A stretch of 11,569 bases of DNA from PWND01 sp964601515. GTDB taxonomy: Bacteria; Bacteroidota; Bacteroidia; Bacteroidales; UBA7960. The notes beneath the pieces are model-generated. The model searched no databases, was not told where the DNA came from, and saw nothing but the letters and a program-made list of their open reading frames with translations. Shown here piece by piece: positions 1-4,982 of this stretch; the first letter of the stretch is position 1; each line of letters begins with the position of its first letter. The stretch spans positions 1 through 11,569 of the forward strand of contig CAZRNU010000093.1 of assembly GCA_964601515.1 (NCBI GenBank), in the 5' to 3' direction. Both the position numbers and the translations under genes were made by a program.

Positions 1-81
1 GATGAGTAATAAAAGATCTGAAGGAATAAATCTAATATTATAAGATTCGTTGGGGAAATAATTACAGTTAAGGAGATTGTG

Positions 82-123
82 GAAAGTTAAAAGTCGGCAG
101 TGGAAAGTGAATAGTGACTAGTG
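82..123. repeat. Heptad tandem repeat, AGT core, 6 units
   Basis: Six degenerate 7-bp units of the form NNNAGTN follow one another without slippage: gaaagtt, aaaagtc, ggcagtg, gaaagtg, aatagtg, actagtg. The outer bases vary but AGT stays in phase. The last units overlap the start of direct repeat A. Confidence 0.7.
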
Positions 124-177
124 CTGCATGTCACCTCAATTTTTAAGCACCTTCTTTAGTGTAGGTCGGGCTTGGCC
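114..177. repeat. Direct repeat A, copy 1 (64 bp)
   Basis: These 64 bases recur at 1611-1674 in the same orientation with one mismatch (163 against 1660). The repeat opens with a short inverted repeat, GTGAC at 114-118 and GTCAC at 130-134. The two copies bracket the ATPase gene, one beyond its stop and one upstream of its promoter. Confidence 0.9.
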
Positions 178-194
178 GGCCTTTGAACGACGGG

Positions 195-216
195 ATCCCT
201 CGCTAACGCTCGGGAT
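195..216. repeat. Small hairpin element, arm ATCCC/GGGAT
   Basis: Arm ATCCC (195-199) pairs with GGGAT (212-216) around the 12-base loop TCGCTAACGCTC and is followed by GAC. It belongs to the same family as 1708-1729, 1756-1777 and 1799-1820, which keep the loop pattern TCGCTnnCGCTC and the trailing GAC while the arms change together. Confidence 0.8.
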
Positions 217-258
217 GACGAGCAATTTCTGCTGAAAGCCCTTTCAATCCATACAATC
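215..258. repeat. Direct repeat B, copy 1 (44 bp)
   Basis: These 44 bases are identical to 1819-1862. The repeat begins in the 3' arm of a hairpin element and ends inside the first 9-bp CAATC units. Together with repeat A it forms a composite flanking repeat on either side of the ATPase gene. Confidence 0.9.
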
Positions 259-285
259 AGCACAATCTACACAATCCATACAATC
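245..285. repeat. 9-bp tandem repeat CAATCnnnn, 5 units
   Basis: CAATC starts at 245, 254, 263, 272 and 281, exactly nine bases apart, with variable four-base spacers (CATA, AGCA, TACA, CATA). The same array type recurs near 1849, 3276, 4870 and 6245. Confidence 0.85.
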
Positions 286-299
286 TTATTGTAACCATT

Positions 300-345
300 T
301 CCTGTAACGTTCCTGTCACGTTTCTGTAACCCTTTCTGTCACTTT
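300..345. repeat. 11-bp tandem repeat CTGTmACnnnn, 4 units
   Basis: CTGT starts at 302, 313, 324 and 336, a spacing of 11, 11 and 12 bases. The units alternate between CTGTAAC and CTGTCAC. The block follows the 9-bp array directly and ends just before the ATPase stop codon, the same succession as at 1884-1919 and 6279-6322. Confidence 0.75.
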
Positions 346-353
346 CAACTTCC

Positions 354-1541
354 CTAGTACAAAAACCCAAAAATCCATATAGGAATGCTGTTGAAGGCTC
401 CAACCTCTATATCATCTTTTATAAGGAATGAGTTTTTTAGTTCTTTAATTTGTAAATGTGACTTATTTCTACCGCCAACTTCAAAAATATACTTCTGATT
501 CACAAGGAAGTCGCCTTTATCCGGCAATGATATTGAATGTTTTGGTGATATGTGTTGTAATATAAATGTTTCACGCAATGTTCCAATATCCGGGTTACTT
601 CCTGATATAGCATAGCACAAATTGGTATTATGCATCCATATTTTATCAGGCTTACTTAACACACTTATACTTCTACTGCTTTTTGTTAATGTGTGTATTA
701 ATTCGGCTTTTTCAAGCAATTGAAGAATATGTATCAGAGAGTTTCTGTTTATTTCAATCTTTTCACTAAGCTTGCTGATATTTGGAGTGAAAGGGACATT
801 AGAAGCTATAACATACAAAAGCTTCTTTATTTTCGCAATATTGTTATAATCAATATCTTGAGTGCTTTGAATGTCAATATCCAGAATCAGGTTAACTGTA
901 TTTAAAATCTTTTGATGATATTCCAATACATTACCATCGAAGTATGGATAAATTCCGGATTTTAGATATGTGGTGAAATATTTGTAAGGCTTAAATTTCT
1001 TTAATAAATCAAGGCAAATATCAATATGATTATTTAGTAATGTATCAAGACTTAAGACAGGCAATTCAATCTTTTCATAAAATGCCAAATACTCCCTGAA
1101 AGATAATTCATGCAAAGAATAACTAACAGCACGACGGCTAAGGTCAGACTCCCCTTTGTAAATATCAAGAATAGAAGAGGATGTGAAAATAATTTGCAGT
1201 TTAGGTAAGTCGTCAAAAATTAATTTAATTTCTCTCGACCAATTTGGGTATTTATGAACTTCATCCAAAAGAAGCAGTTTGCCTCCAAGTTTAGAAAATT
1301 TGTCTGCAACATCATATAGAGATGAGTTTGTGAAAAAAAGATCATCTAAAGCAACATAAAGCACTTCATCAGATTTCTTGCCTTTCGCAATTTGAAGCAA
1401 TAATGTTGTTTTTCCTGTTCCTCGTGCTCCTAATATCGCTATTAATCTGTTTTTGAAATTAATATCCTTGTAAAGGTAACGTTTAAAAGAAACCTCTACA
1501 TTATCAATTTTTATAGTAGATTTTTGAAATAACTGCTCCAT
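354..1541 (-). CDS. AAA family ATPase with DUF4143-type C-terminal region
   Basis: This is a predicted P-loop ATPase of 395 residues, of the AAA_14/DUF4143 class that is widespread in Bacteroidota and has no firmly established role. With the ATG at 1541 as residue 1, Walker A is GARGTGKTT (38-46), Walker B is a hydrophobic strand ending in DEVH (93-96), a sensor-like strand ends in FTSSS near 119-123, and SRR (135-137) could supply an arginine finger. The C-terminal half is probably a winged-helix plus nuclease-like fold, which I infer only from family resemblance. A frame-extending TTG at 1574 was rejected because the ATG is better and a candidate promoter lies at 1562-1592. The gene does not fit the neighbouring polysaccharide functions and sits between long direct repeats, so it may be an independent cassette. 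The TAG stop at 354-356 lies about 9 bases from an 11-bp repeat block. Confidence 0.9.
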   Translation of the reverse strand: MEQLFQKSTIKIDNVEVSFKRYLYKDINFKNRLIAILGARGTGKTTLLLQIAKGKKSDEVLYVALDDLFFTNSSLYDVADKFSKLGGKLLLLDEVHKYPNWSREIKLIFDDLPKLQIIFTSSSILDIYKGESDLSRRAVSYSLHELSFREYLAFYEKIELPVLSLDTLLNNHIDICLDLLKKFKPYKYFTTYLKSGIYPYFDGNVLEYHQKILNTVNLILDIDIQSTQDIDYNNIAKIKKLLYVIASNVPFTPNISKLSEKIEINRNSLIHILQLLEKAELIHTLTKSSRSISVLSKPDKIWMHNTNLCYAISGSNPDIGTLRETFILQHISPKHSISLPDKGDFLVNQKYIFEVGGRNKSHLQIKELKNSFLIKDDIEVGAFNSIPIWIFGFLY

Positions 1542-1561
1542 TGTTTTGCTTTTATTGATAG

Positions 1562-1592
1562 CAAAAATACACAAAAATTGCTTCTATTGCAA
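1562..1592 (-). promoter_or_regulatory. Candidate promoter of the ATPase gene with overlapping inverted repeat
   Basis: On the minus strand TTG (1592-1590) is followed after 20 bases by TATTTTTG (1569-1562), a full match to the Bacteroidota -7 box TAnnTTTG. The start ATG at 1541 lies about 20 bases downstream. A 6-bp inverted repeat (TTGCTT at 1578-1583, AAGCAA at 1591-1596) overlaps the -33 region and could be an operator. This is inferred from pattern only. Confidence 0.5.
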
Positions 1593-1610
1593 GCAAAATA
1601 TACTTTTTTT

Positions 1611-1674
1611 GTGACTAGTGCTGCATGTCACCTCAATTTTTAAGCACCTTCTTTAGTGTTGGTCGGGCTTGGCC
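1611..1674. repeat. Direct repeat A, copy 2 (64 bp)
   Basis: This is the second copy of the repeat at 114-177, in the same orientation with one mismatch. The near identity over non-coding DNA suggests recent duplication or gene conversion. Exchange between the copies would delete the ATPase gene. Confidence 0.9.
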
Positions 1675-1707
1675 TGTCTTATTCCTTCCTTTATTAATAG
1701 CACCGTC

Positions 1708-1729
1708 ACCTCGAGCGATAGCGAGAGGT
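1708..1729. repeat. Small hairpin element, arm ACCTC/GAGGT, reverse orientation
   Basis: Arm ACCTC (1708-1712) pairs with GAGGT (1725-1729). The loop GAGCGATAGCGA is the reverse complement of TCGCTATCGCTC, so this copy lies on the opposite strand to the other three. On that strand it also has the trailing GAC (the GTC at 1705-1707). Confidence 0.8.
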
Positions 1730-1755
1730 CTAGTGGGTGAGCGCTTATCAACGGG

Positions 1756-1777
1756 ATCCCTCGCTGGCGCTCGGGAT
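1756..1777. repeat. Small hairpin element, arm ATCCC/GGGAT
   Basis: Arm ATCCC (1756-1760) pairs with GGGAT (1773-1777) around TCGCTGGCGCTC and is followed by GAC. It has the same arms as 195-216 but different bases at the two central loop positions. Confidence 0.8.
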
Positions 1778-1798
1778 GACCGGGTTTTGAACAACTGG

Positions 1799-1820
1799 AT
1801 ATCTCGCTTACGCTCGATAT
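1799..1820. repeat. Small hairpin element, arm ATATC/GATAT
   Basis: Arm ATATC (1799-1803) pairs with GATAT (1816-1820) around TCGCTTACGCTC and is followed by GAC. Relative to ATCCC/GGGAT both arms have changed in a paired manner, so base pairing is preserved. Confidence 0.8.
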
Positions 1821-1862
1821 GACGAGCAATTTCTGCTGAAAGCCCTTTCAATCCATACAATC
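1819..1862. repeat. Direct repeat B, copy 2 (44 bp)
   Basis: This stretch is identical to 215-258 over 44 bases. It runs from a hairpin arm into the 9-bp units. Confidence 0.9.
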
Positions 1863-1919
1863 CGAACAATCCATACAATCTTTTTGTTACCTTTTCCTGT
1901 AACGTTTCTGTAACTCACT
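1849..1919. repeat. 9-bp CAATC units followed by 11-bp CTGT units
   Basis: CAATC starts at 1849, 1858, 1867 and 1876, exactly nine bases apart. CTGT then starts at 1897 and 1908, eleven bases apart, after a weaker TTGTTAC unit near 1884. The order of modules is the same as at 245-345. Confidence 0.75.
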
Positions 1920-1990
1920 TAGGACTCAGGACTCAGGCCTCTGGACTCAAGACTCAGGACTCAGGACTCAGGACTTAGGACTCAGGACTA
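1914..1990. repeat. Heptad tandem repeat AGGACTC, about 11 units
   Basis: ACT-core units are in perfect 7-bp phase, with the core C every 7 bases from 1918 to 1988. Most units are AGGACTC; variants are AGGCCTC, TGGACTC, AAGACTC and AGGACTT. On the coding strand the unit reads as a rotation of GTCCTGA, so a stop codon occurs in each frame within 21 bases. The block ends 5 bases before the amidotransferase stop codon. Confidence 0.9.
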
Positions 1991-1995
1991 ATACC

Positions 1996-3117
1996 TTACC
2001 CTTTATAATCGGGTTTTTTGTATAGTTTTCTGTAGATGTTATAAACAAACTCTAGTTTGCTTTCATTATTAGGGTAGTCTCTGTAGATTTTCGCGGGTTC
2101 TTTCATTATATTGTCGAAATCGGCAACTGAAATTCCAAGTTTTTTGCACACATATTCTTTTTCCTGCTCTACTTTTTGAACATCGTACGGTTTGTTCTTC
2201 AGCGTTTCAAGTGCTTGCTCGCGTGTAATTTCGCCTGTGCAAATCTGTGTTGAGAATGTTGCAACTCTGTAGTCCATATTGAATTTTACGGGCATTATAT
2301 ATGACTGAACAAATCCTGTGTATTTTGATTCATAATGTTTTCCGCCATAATATTTCCAACCCAAATCCTTTTCCAAGAGATTCATGGCTTCAGCCTTGTT
2401 GTATGGAACGTAGTTGAGCATATAAATAATGCGTATTCCTTTTATAAGCTTGTAGTATAACTCTTGCTTCAGACCAAACAGGGGAAATTTTTTCAGTTTT
2501 CTTGTGCCGAATTTTTTCTGAATATGTTTGAGGTAAGTAAGGTCTTTTGCGTTATAATGCCAGGTTTTTGGCAAAATACCCTCAGTGGCAAAATTGCCGC
2601 CGCTAATAATATACTTCACTCCGTATTTTGCTGCTACCTTGTGTAATGCTCCCGGGATGGCAATATCTGTAGGAGTTTCCATCTCTGGTATAGATGCTTT
2701 TAGAAATGCAAGTTGAAGGTCTTTGAATTCCTGCCAATCGAGAACGTAGCTTTGATAATCGAATCCGAGAATATCTGCAAGGTTTTTAATATTTCTAACA
2801 GAAATATCAGAATTCCATCCATTGTCGAGATGTACAAGCAATGCTCTTAAACCATTTTGCTTTGCAATATAAGAAACATAGCTACTGTCAATGCCGCCGC
2901 TAACACCAATTATGCAATCGTACTGCTTTCCTTTTCCCGATTTTTTAATTTTTGCAACCAAATCTTTCAGCTGCTTGTCGCTCTCTTCTCCCTGATAAAC
3001 CCTGTGCGATATTCTGTGGAAGTAATTTGTGCAATGATTGCAAATGCCGTTTTCATCAAAAGTAATATCAACATCAGAGGTATCCATCACACATCTTTTG
3101 CACTGACGATATTCCAT
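1996..3117 (-). CDS. wbpG: N-acetyl sugar amidotransferase (WbpG/WbuX type)
   Basis: This 373-residue protein is predicted to be the ATP-dependent cytoplasmic enzyme that uses ammonia to convert an N-acetyl group of a nucleotide sugar into an acetamidino group. In Pseudomonas aeruginosa O5, WbpG works with HisH2 and HisF2. The N-terminus has two CxxC pairs (C6/C9 and C26/C29) that look like a metal-binding knuckle. The PP-loop pyrophosphatase signature SGGIDSS is at 73-79 and a second glycine-rich loop, ISGGN, at 171-175. The length is normal for the family. The glutaminase and HisF-type partner lie directly upstream on the same strand, which supports the assignment more than the sequence alone would. 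The exact sugar substrate cannot be read from the window. The start ATG at 3117 is followed at once by the conserved CKRCVMDTS region, so it is secure. Confidence 0.9.
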   Translation of the reverse strand: MEYRQCKRCVMDTSDVDITFDENGICNHCTNYFHRISHRVYQGEESDKQLKDLVAKIKKSGKGKQYDCIIGVSGGIDSSYVSYIAKQNGLRALLVHLDNGWNSDISVRNIKNLADILGFDYQSYVLDWQEFKDLQLAFLKASIPEMETPTDIAIPGALHKVAAKYGVKYIISGGNFATEGILPKTWHYNAKDLTYLKHIQKKFGTRKLKKFPLFGLKQELYYKLIKGIRIIYMLNYVPYNKAEAMNLLEKDLGWKYYGGKHYESKYTGFVQSYIMPVKFNMDYRVATFSTQICTGEITREQALETLKNKPYDVQKVEQEKEYVCKKLGISVADFDNIMKEPAKIYRDYPNNESKLEFVYNIYRKLYKKPDYKG

Positions 3118-3168
3118 TTATATTGAAGATTACAGATTGAAAACTATTATTGCAGTTTTTTATCAGGA

Positions 3169-3189
3169 GCAAAAGTAAGAAAATAAGTC
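3169..3189 (-). promoter_or_regulatory. Candidate promoter of the N-acetyl sugar amidotransferase gene
   Basis: The minus strand carries GACTTATTT followed by TACTTTTGC, a perfect TAnnTTTG -7 box (3177-3170), 52 bases before the start codon. Near-identical motifs precede the HisF2 gene (4086-4105) and the HisH gene (4802-4821). No clear -33 TTG is seen, because that position falls in the heptad repeats. Confidence 0.5.
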
Positions 3190-3193
3190 GAAA

Positions 3194-3308
3194 GGTAAGT
3201 TAAAAGTTAAAAACTAAAAACTAAAAGTTAAAAGTTAAAAACTAAAAGTTTAAAGTGGATAGTGGGCAGTCTTTTCAATCTATTCAATCCGCAAATCCCA
3301 AATCAATC
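3194..3308. repeat. Heptads TAAAAGT/TAAAAAC (11 units) followed by 9-bp CAATC units
   Basis: The core position recurs every 7 bases at 3199, 3206, 3213 and onward to 3269 without slippage, although the units drift from TTAAAAG and CTAAAAA to TGGATAG and TGGGCAG. CAATC then starts at 3276 and 3285, with degraded units running to 3308. The last unit overlaps the TGA stop of the HisF2 gene (3303-3305). Confidence 0.85.
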
Positions 3309-4064
3309 AAACAACTTCTCAACTTCTTTTCTTTCGGGGTAGTTGATCAGAACTCCATTCATCTTTCCTTGATACACAAAGATGCTTCCGGCTGCTAGTC
3401 CTGTAGCATTAGCTTCTTTGTATGCCTGCATAAGATGTTCAAGACTTCCGGCGCCACCCAGGGCAACAACCGGTATGCTTACATTTTGGGATATTGTTTT
3501 TGTAAGTTCAATGTCGTAACCTGTCATTGACCCATCGTTGTCAACAGACTGAATTATTAATTCTCCTGCACCTTTTTCAGCCATTAGTTTGGCAAATTCA
3601 ACAGGATCGGCTCCTGTGTTTTTACTGCCGCTTTTTATCCACACCTTTTTGCCTTTAAGAAAGGCCTTTTTTACATCTATGCATACTACAATAGTTGACG
3701 AACCGAATGTTTCCGAAGCCTCAAGCACAAAGTCAGGATTTTCAGCAGCATGAGAGCAAATGATTACTTTTTCGGCACCTGCGCTGAGAATAGTTTTTAT
3801 ATCTGAAATAGTTTTTATTCCTCCACCTACAGCAAAAGGCATATTGGCTTCTTCTCCCACATTTTTGATAAATTCGGTTGATATTACGCGATTTTCTTTT
3901 GTAGCTTCAATGTCGAGAAAAACAAGCTCGTCGGCTTTAAGGTCGTTGTAAATTCTAACTGCGTTTATTGGGTCGCCAATGTATGTGTAGTCTTTAAACC
4001 TTTTCGACTTTACCAAGCCTTGGTCTTTCAAAAGTAACACCGGAATTATTCTAGGTCGAAACAT
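3303..4064 (-). CDS. hisF2: HisF2/AglZ-type acetamidino modification protein (HisF paralogue)
   Basis: This is a 253-residue (beta/alpha)8 protein of the HisF family, from the branch associated with sugar amidation rather than histidine synthesis. The phosphate-loop motifs GGGI (80-83) and GGAG (203-206) remain, and D130, one of the two catalytic acids of HisF, is present. The other, Asp11, is replaced: the segment RIIPVLLLKDQG places leucine at residue 11. R5, E46 and K99, with a glutamate at 168 near the position of E167, match the residues reported to gate the ammonia tunnel of Thermotoga HisF. I infer that it still channels ammonia from the HisH glutaminase to the WbpG-like enzyme but no longer makes imidazole glycerol phosphate. 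No other his gene is nearby. The stop codon lies within a CAATC repeat unit. Confidence 0.9.
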   Translation of the reverse strand: MFRPRIIPVLLLKDQGLVKSKRFKDYTYIGDPINAVRIYNDLKADELVFLDIEATKENRVISTEFIKNVGEEANMPFAVGGGIKTISDIKTILSAGAEKVIICSHAAENPDFVLEASETFGSSTIVVCIDVKKAFLKGKKVWIKSGSKNTGADPVEFAKLMAEKGAGELIIQSVDNDGSMTGYDIELTKTISQNVSIPVVALGGAGSLEHLMQAYKEANATGLAAGSIFVYQGKMNGVLINYPERKEVEKLFD

Positions 4065-4085
4065 TTTTGTAGTTTATTTATGATT

Positions 4086-4105
4086 GCAAAAATAAAAAAT
4101 AAGTC
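4086..4105 (-). promoter_or_regulatory. Candidate promoter of the HisF2 gene
   Basis: GACTTATTT runs into TATTTTTGC on the minus strand. The -7 match TATTTTTG is at 4094-4087, 22 bases before the start codon at 4064. It is the second member of the motif shared by the three amidation genes. Confidence 0.5.
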
Positions 4106-4108
4106 AAA

Positions 4109-4141
4109 CCCCCACACCCCTATACCTTATACCCCTATACC
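4109..4141. repeat. Short 15-bp tandem repeat abutting the HisH stop codon
   Basis: On the minus strand GGTATAGGGGTATAA is followed by a second copy, GGTATAGGGGTGTGG. GGTATA motifs are 8, 7 and 8 bases apart, so the unit may be derived from two heptads plus one base. The repeat begins at the base after the HisH stop codon (4142-4144). Confidence 0.65.
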
Positions 4142-4780
4142 CTAGGCCTCTCTCTCCCCCACGCCTTCAACAAACCCCCTCAACACCACCTCTCCAAAAT
4201 CATGACTTTTCTCGGGATGAAACTGTACTCCGAAAATGTTTTCTTTTTCCACTGCGCAAACAAATTTGTAGGAATAATCGGTATAAGCTGCGATATGGTC
4301 TTGAGTATCTGTTTGCCAATGGTAAGAGTGAACAAAATAGAATTCGTTTTTATCCGGAACATCTTTAAGTAGAATGCTGTTGTTGGTTTTTTGGATGCTG
4401 TTCCATCCCATGTGAGGAACTTTAAATTTTATTTTATCAGTCACATTAAAGCGGACAACCTTTGCGTTAAGCCAGCCCAGACCTTCAACATTACCTTCTT
4501 CCGAAAAACTTGCCATTAGCTGCATTCCTAAACAGATTCCAAGTATAGGAGTTTTATTAACCAACACTGACTCATTAAGCGCATCTATCAATCCCAGATT
4601 CTTAAGATTTTTCATGGCATGACTAAAATGTCCGACTCCGGGAAGAATTATTCTGTCAGCAGAGGTAATCTCCTTAGCATCTGAGGAGATTATTGAGGGA
4701 ACTCTCATCCTGTGCAAGGTTCTCTTAACAGAGTTGAGATTACCCATCCCATAATCAACGATTACAACTTTTTGGCTCAT
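4142..4780 (-). CDS. hisH: HisH-type glutamine amidotransferase of the sugar amidation module
   Basis: This 212-residue class I glutamine amidotransferase is predicted to hydrolyse glutamine and pass ammonia to the HisF2 protein. The nucleophile is C83 in GICLGMQ; H188 and E190 in QFHPE complete the triad; LPGVG (46-50) is the oxyanion strand. The gene is close to the usual HisH length. The start is the ATG at 4780, giving MSQKVVIVDYG. An upstream in-frame GTG at 4870 would add 30 residues, but that stretch is encoded by heptad repeats, lies beyond the candidate -7 box and has no family counterpart, so it was rejected. The gene is followed after 77 bases by hisF2. It should be cytoplasmic and form a heterodimer with HisF2. 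The absence of other histidine genes argues against a role in histidine synthesis. Confidence 0.92.
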   Translation of the reverse strand: MSQKVVIVDYGMGNLNSVKRTLHRMRVPSIISSDAKEITSADRIILPGVGHFSHAMKNLKNLGLIDALNESVLVNKTPILGICLGMQLMASFSEEGNVEGLGWLNAKVVRFNVTDKIKFKVPHMGWNSIQKTNNSILLKDVPDKNEFYFVHSYHWQTDTQDHIAAYTDYSYKFVCAVEKENIFGVQFHPEKSHDFGEVVLRGFVEGVGEREA

Positions 4781-4801
4781 TGGGAAAATTGTTATGCGAA
4801 T

Positions 4802-4821
4802 GCAAAGGTAAGAAATAAGTC
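4802..4821 (-). promoter_or_regulatory. Candidate promoter of the HisH gene
   Basis: GACTTATTT runs into TACCTTTGC on the minus strand. The -7 match TACCTTTG is at 4810-4803, 22 bases before the ATG at 4780, which supports that start. This is the third copy of the shared motif. Its upstream end merges with AGT-core heptads. Confidence 0.5.
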
Positions 4822-4905
4822 GAAAGTGGTAAGTCGGCAGTCGTAAGTCGGCAGTCGTAAGTCTTTTCACAATCTATTCAATCCACTCAATCCATACAAT
4901 CTTTT
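4817..4905. repeat. Heptads AAGTCGG/CAGTCGT (7 units) followed by four 9-bp CAATC units
   Basis: The G of the AGT core is at 4819, 4826, 4833, 4840, 4847, 4854 and 4861, a perfect 7-bp period. The later units alternate between two forms to give a 14-bp super-repeat. CAATC then starts at 4870, 4879, 4888 and 4897, exactly nine bases apart. Confidence 0.9.
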
Positions 4906-4907
4906 CT

Positions 4908-4930
4908 GTGGCTTCGGAAGCCTCAGCCAC
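4908..4930. repeat. Hairpin GTGGCT/AGCCAC, copy 1
   Basis: Arm GTGGCT (4908-4913) pairs with AGCCAC (4925-4930) around the loop TCGGAAGCCTC. The same arms and a related loop occur at 6330-6352. Either could act as a transcription terminator or an RNA-stabilising hairpin, but no T tract follows on either strand. Confidence 0.7.
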
Positions 4931-4934
4931 CACT

Positions 4935-4982
4935 CACTAACCACTGCCCACTGTCCACTCAGGACTCAGGACTCAGGACTCT
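4935..4982. repeat. Heptad tandem repeat, ACT core, 7 units, overlapping a gene end
   Basis: The C of ACT is at 4937, 4944, 4951, 4958, 4965, 4972 and 4979. The units change from CACT forms to pure AGGACTC. The glycosyltransferase stop codon (4959-4961) lies inside the block and the repeat encodes the last residues of that protein. Confidence 0.9.

Larger units (their letters stand above)
1..353. other. Non-coding left edge and repeat-rich gap downstream of the ATPase gene
   Basis: No gene can be supported here. Positions 1-81 hold no recognisable feature. A short plus-strand frame ends at 41-43, and a minus-strand frame is open leftward from 117 but has no start codon, so either could be the edge of a neighbouring gene. 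From 82 to about 345 the gap is made of repeats in this order: AGT-core heptads, direct repeat A, a small hairpin, direct repeat B, 9-bp CAATC units and 11-bp CTGTmAC units. These end about 9 bases from the ATPase stop codon. Confidence 0.6.
1575..1995. other. Repeat-rich gap between the amidotransferase gene and the ATPase gene
   Basis: Apart from the ATPase promoter I see no gene in these 421 bases. In order the gap holds direct repeat A, three hairpin elements, direct repeat B, 9-bp CAATC units, two or three 11-bp units and eleven ACT-core heptads that stop 5 bases from the amidotransferase stop codon. Open frames of 65 and 81 codons across it lie in the repeats and are not credible genes. 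Confidence 0.8.

Noticed and set aside
1..117. Partial genes at the left edge on either strand
   Set aside because: The minus-strand open frame has no start codon before a stop at 118-120, and the plus-strand frame to 43 is only about 14 codons; neither has a recognisable motif.
1542..1574. TTG start at 1574 for the ATPase
   Set aside because: The ATG at 1541 is in the same frame, gives a usual length, and follows the candidate promoter at 1562-1592, which would overlap the longer form.
1625..1878. Open frames of 65 codons (plus strand) and 81 codons (minus strand)
   Set aside because: Both lie across direct repeat A and the hairpin elements, have low-complexity translations and no family resemblance; the other repeat copy does not preserve them.
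3303..4780. A histidine biosynthesis operon
   Set aside because: HisH and HisF are present, but HisF lacks Asp11, no other his gene is present, and the next gene is a WbpG-type sugar amidotransferase.
4781..4870. 30-residue N-terminal extension of HisH from a GTG at 4870
   Set aside because: It is encoded by heptad repeats and would begin upstream of the candidate -7 box; the HisH family begins at the MSQKVVIVDYG region, at the ATG at 4780.
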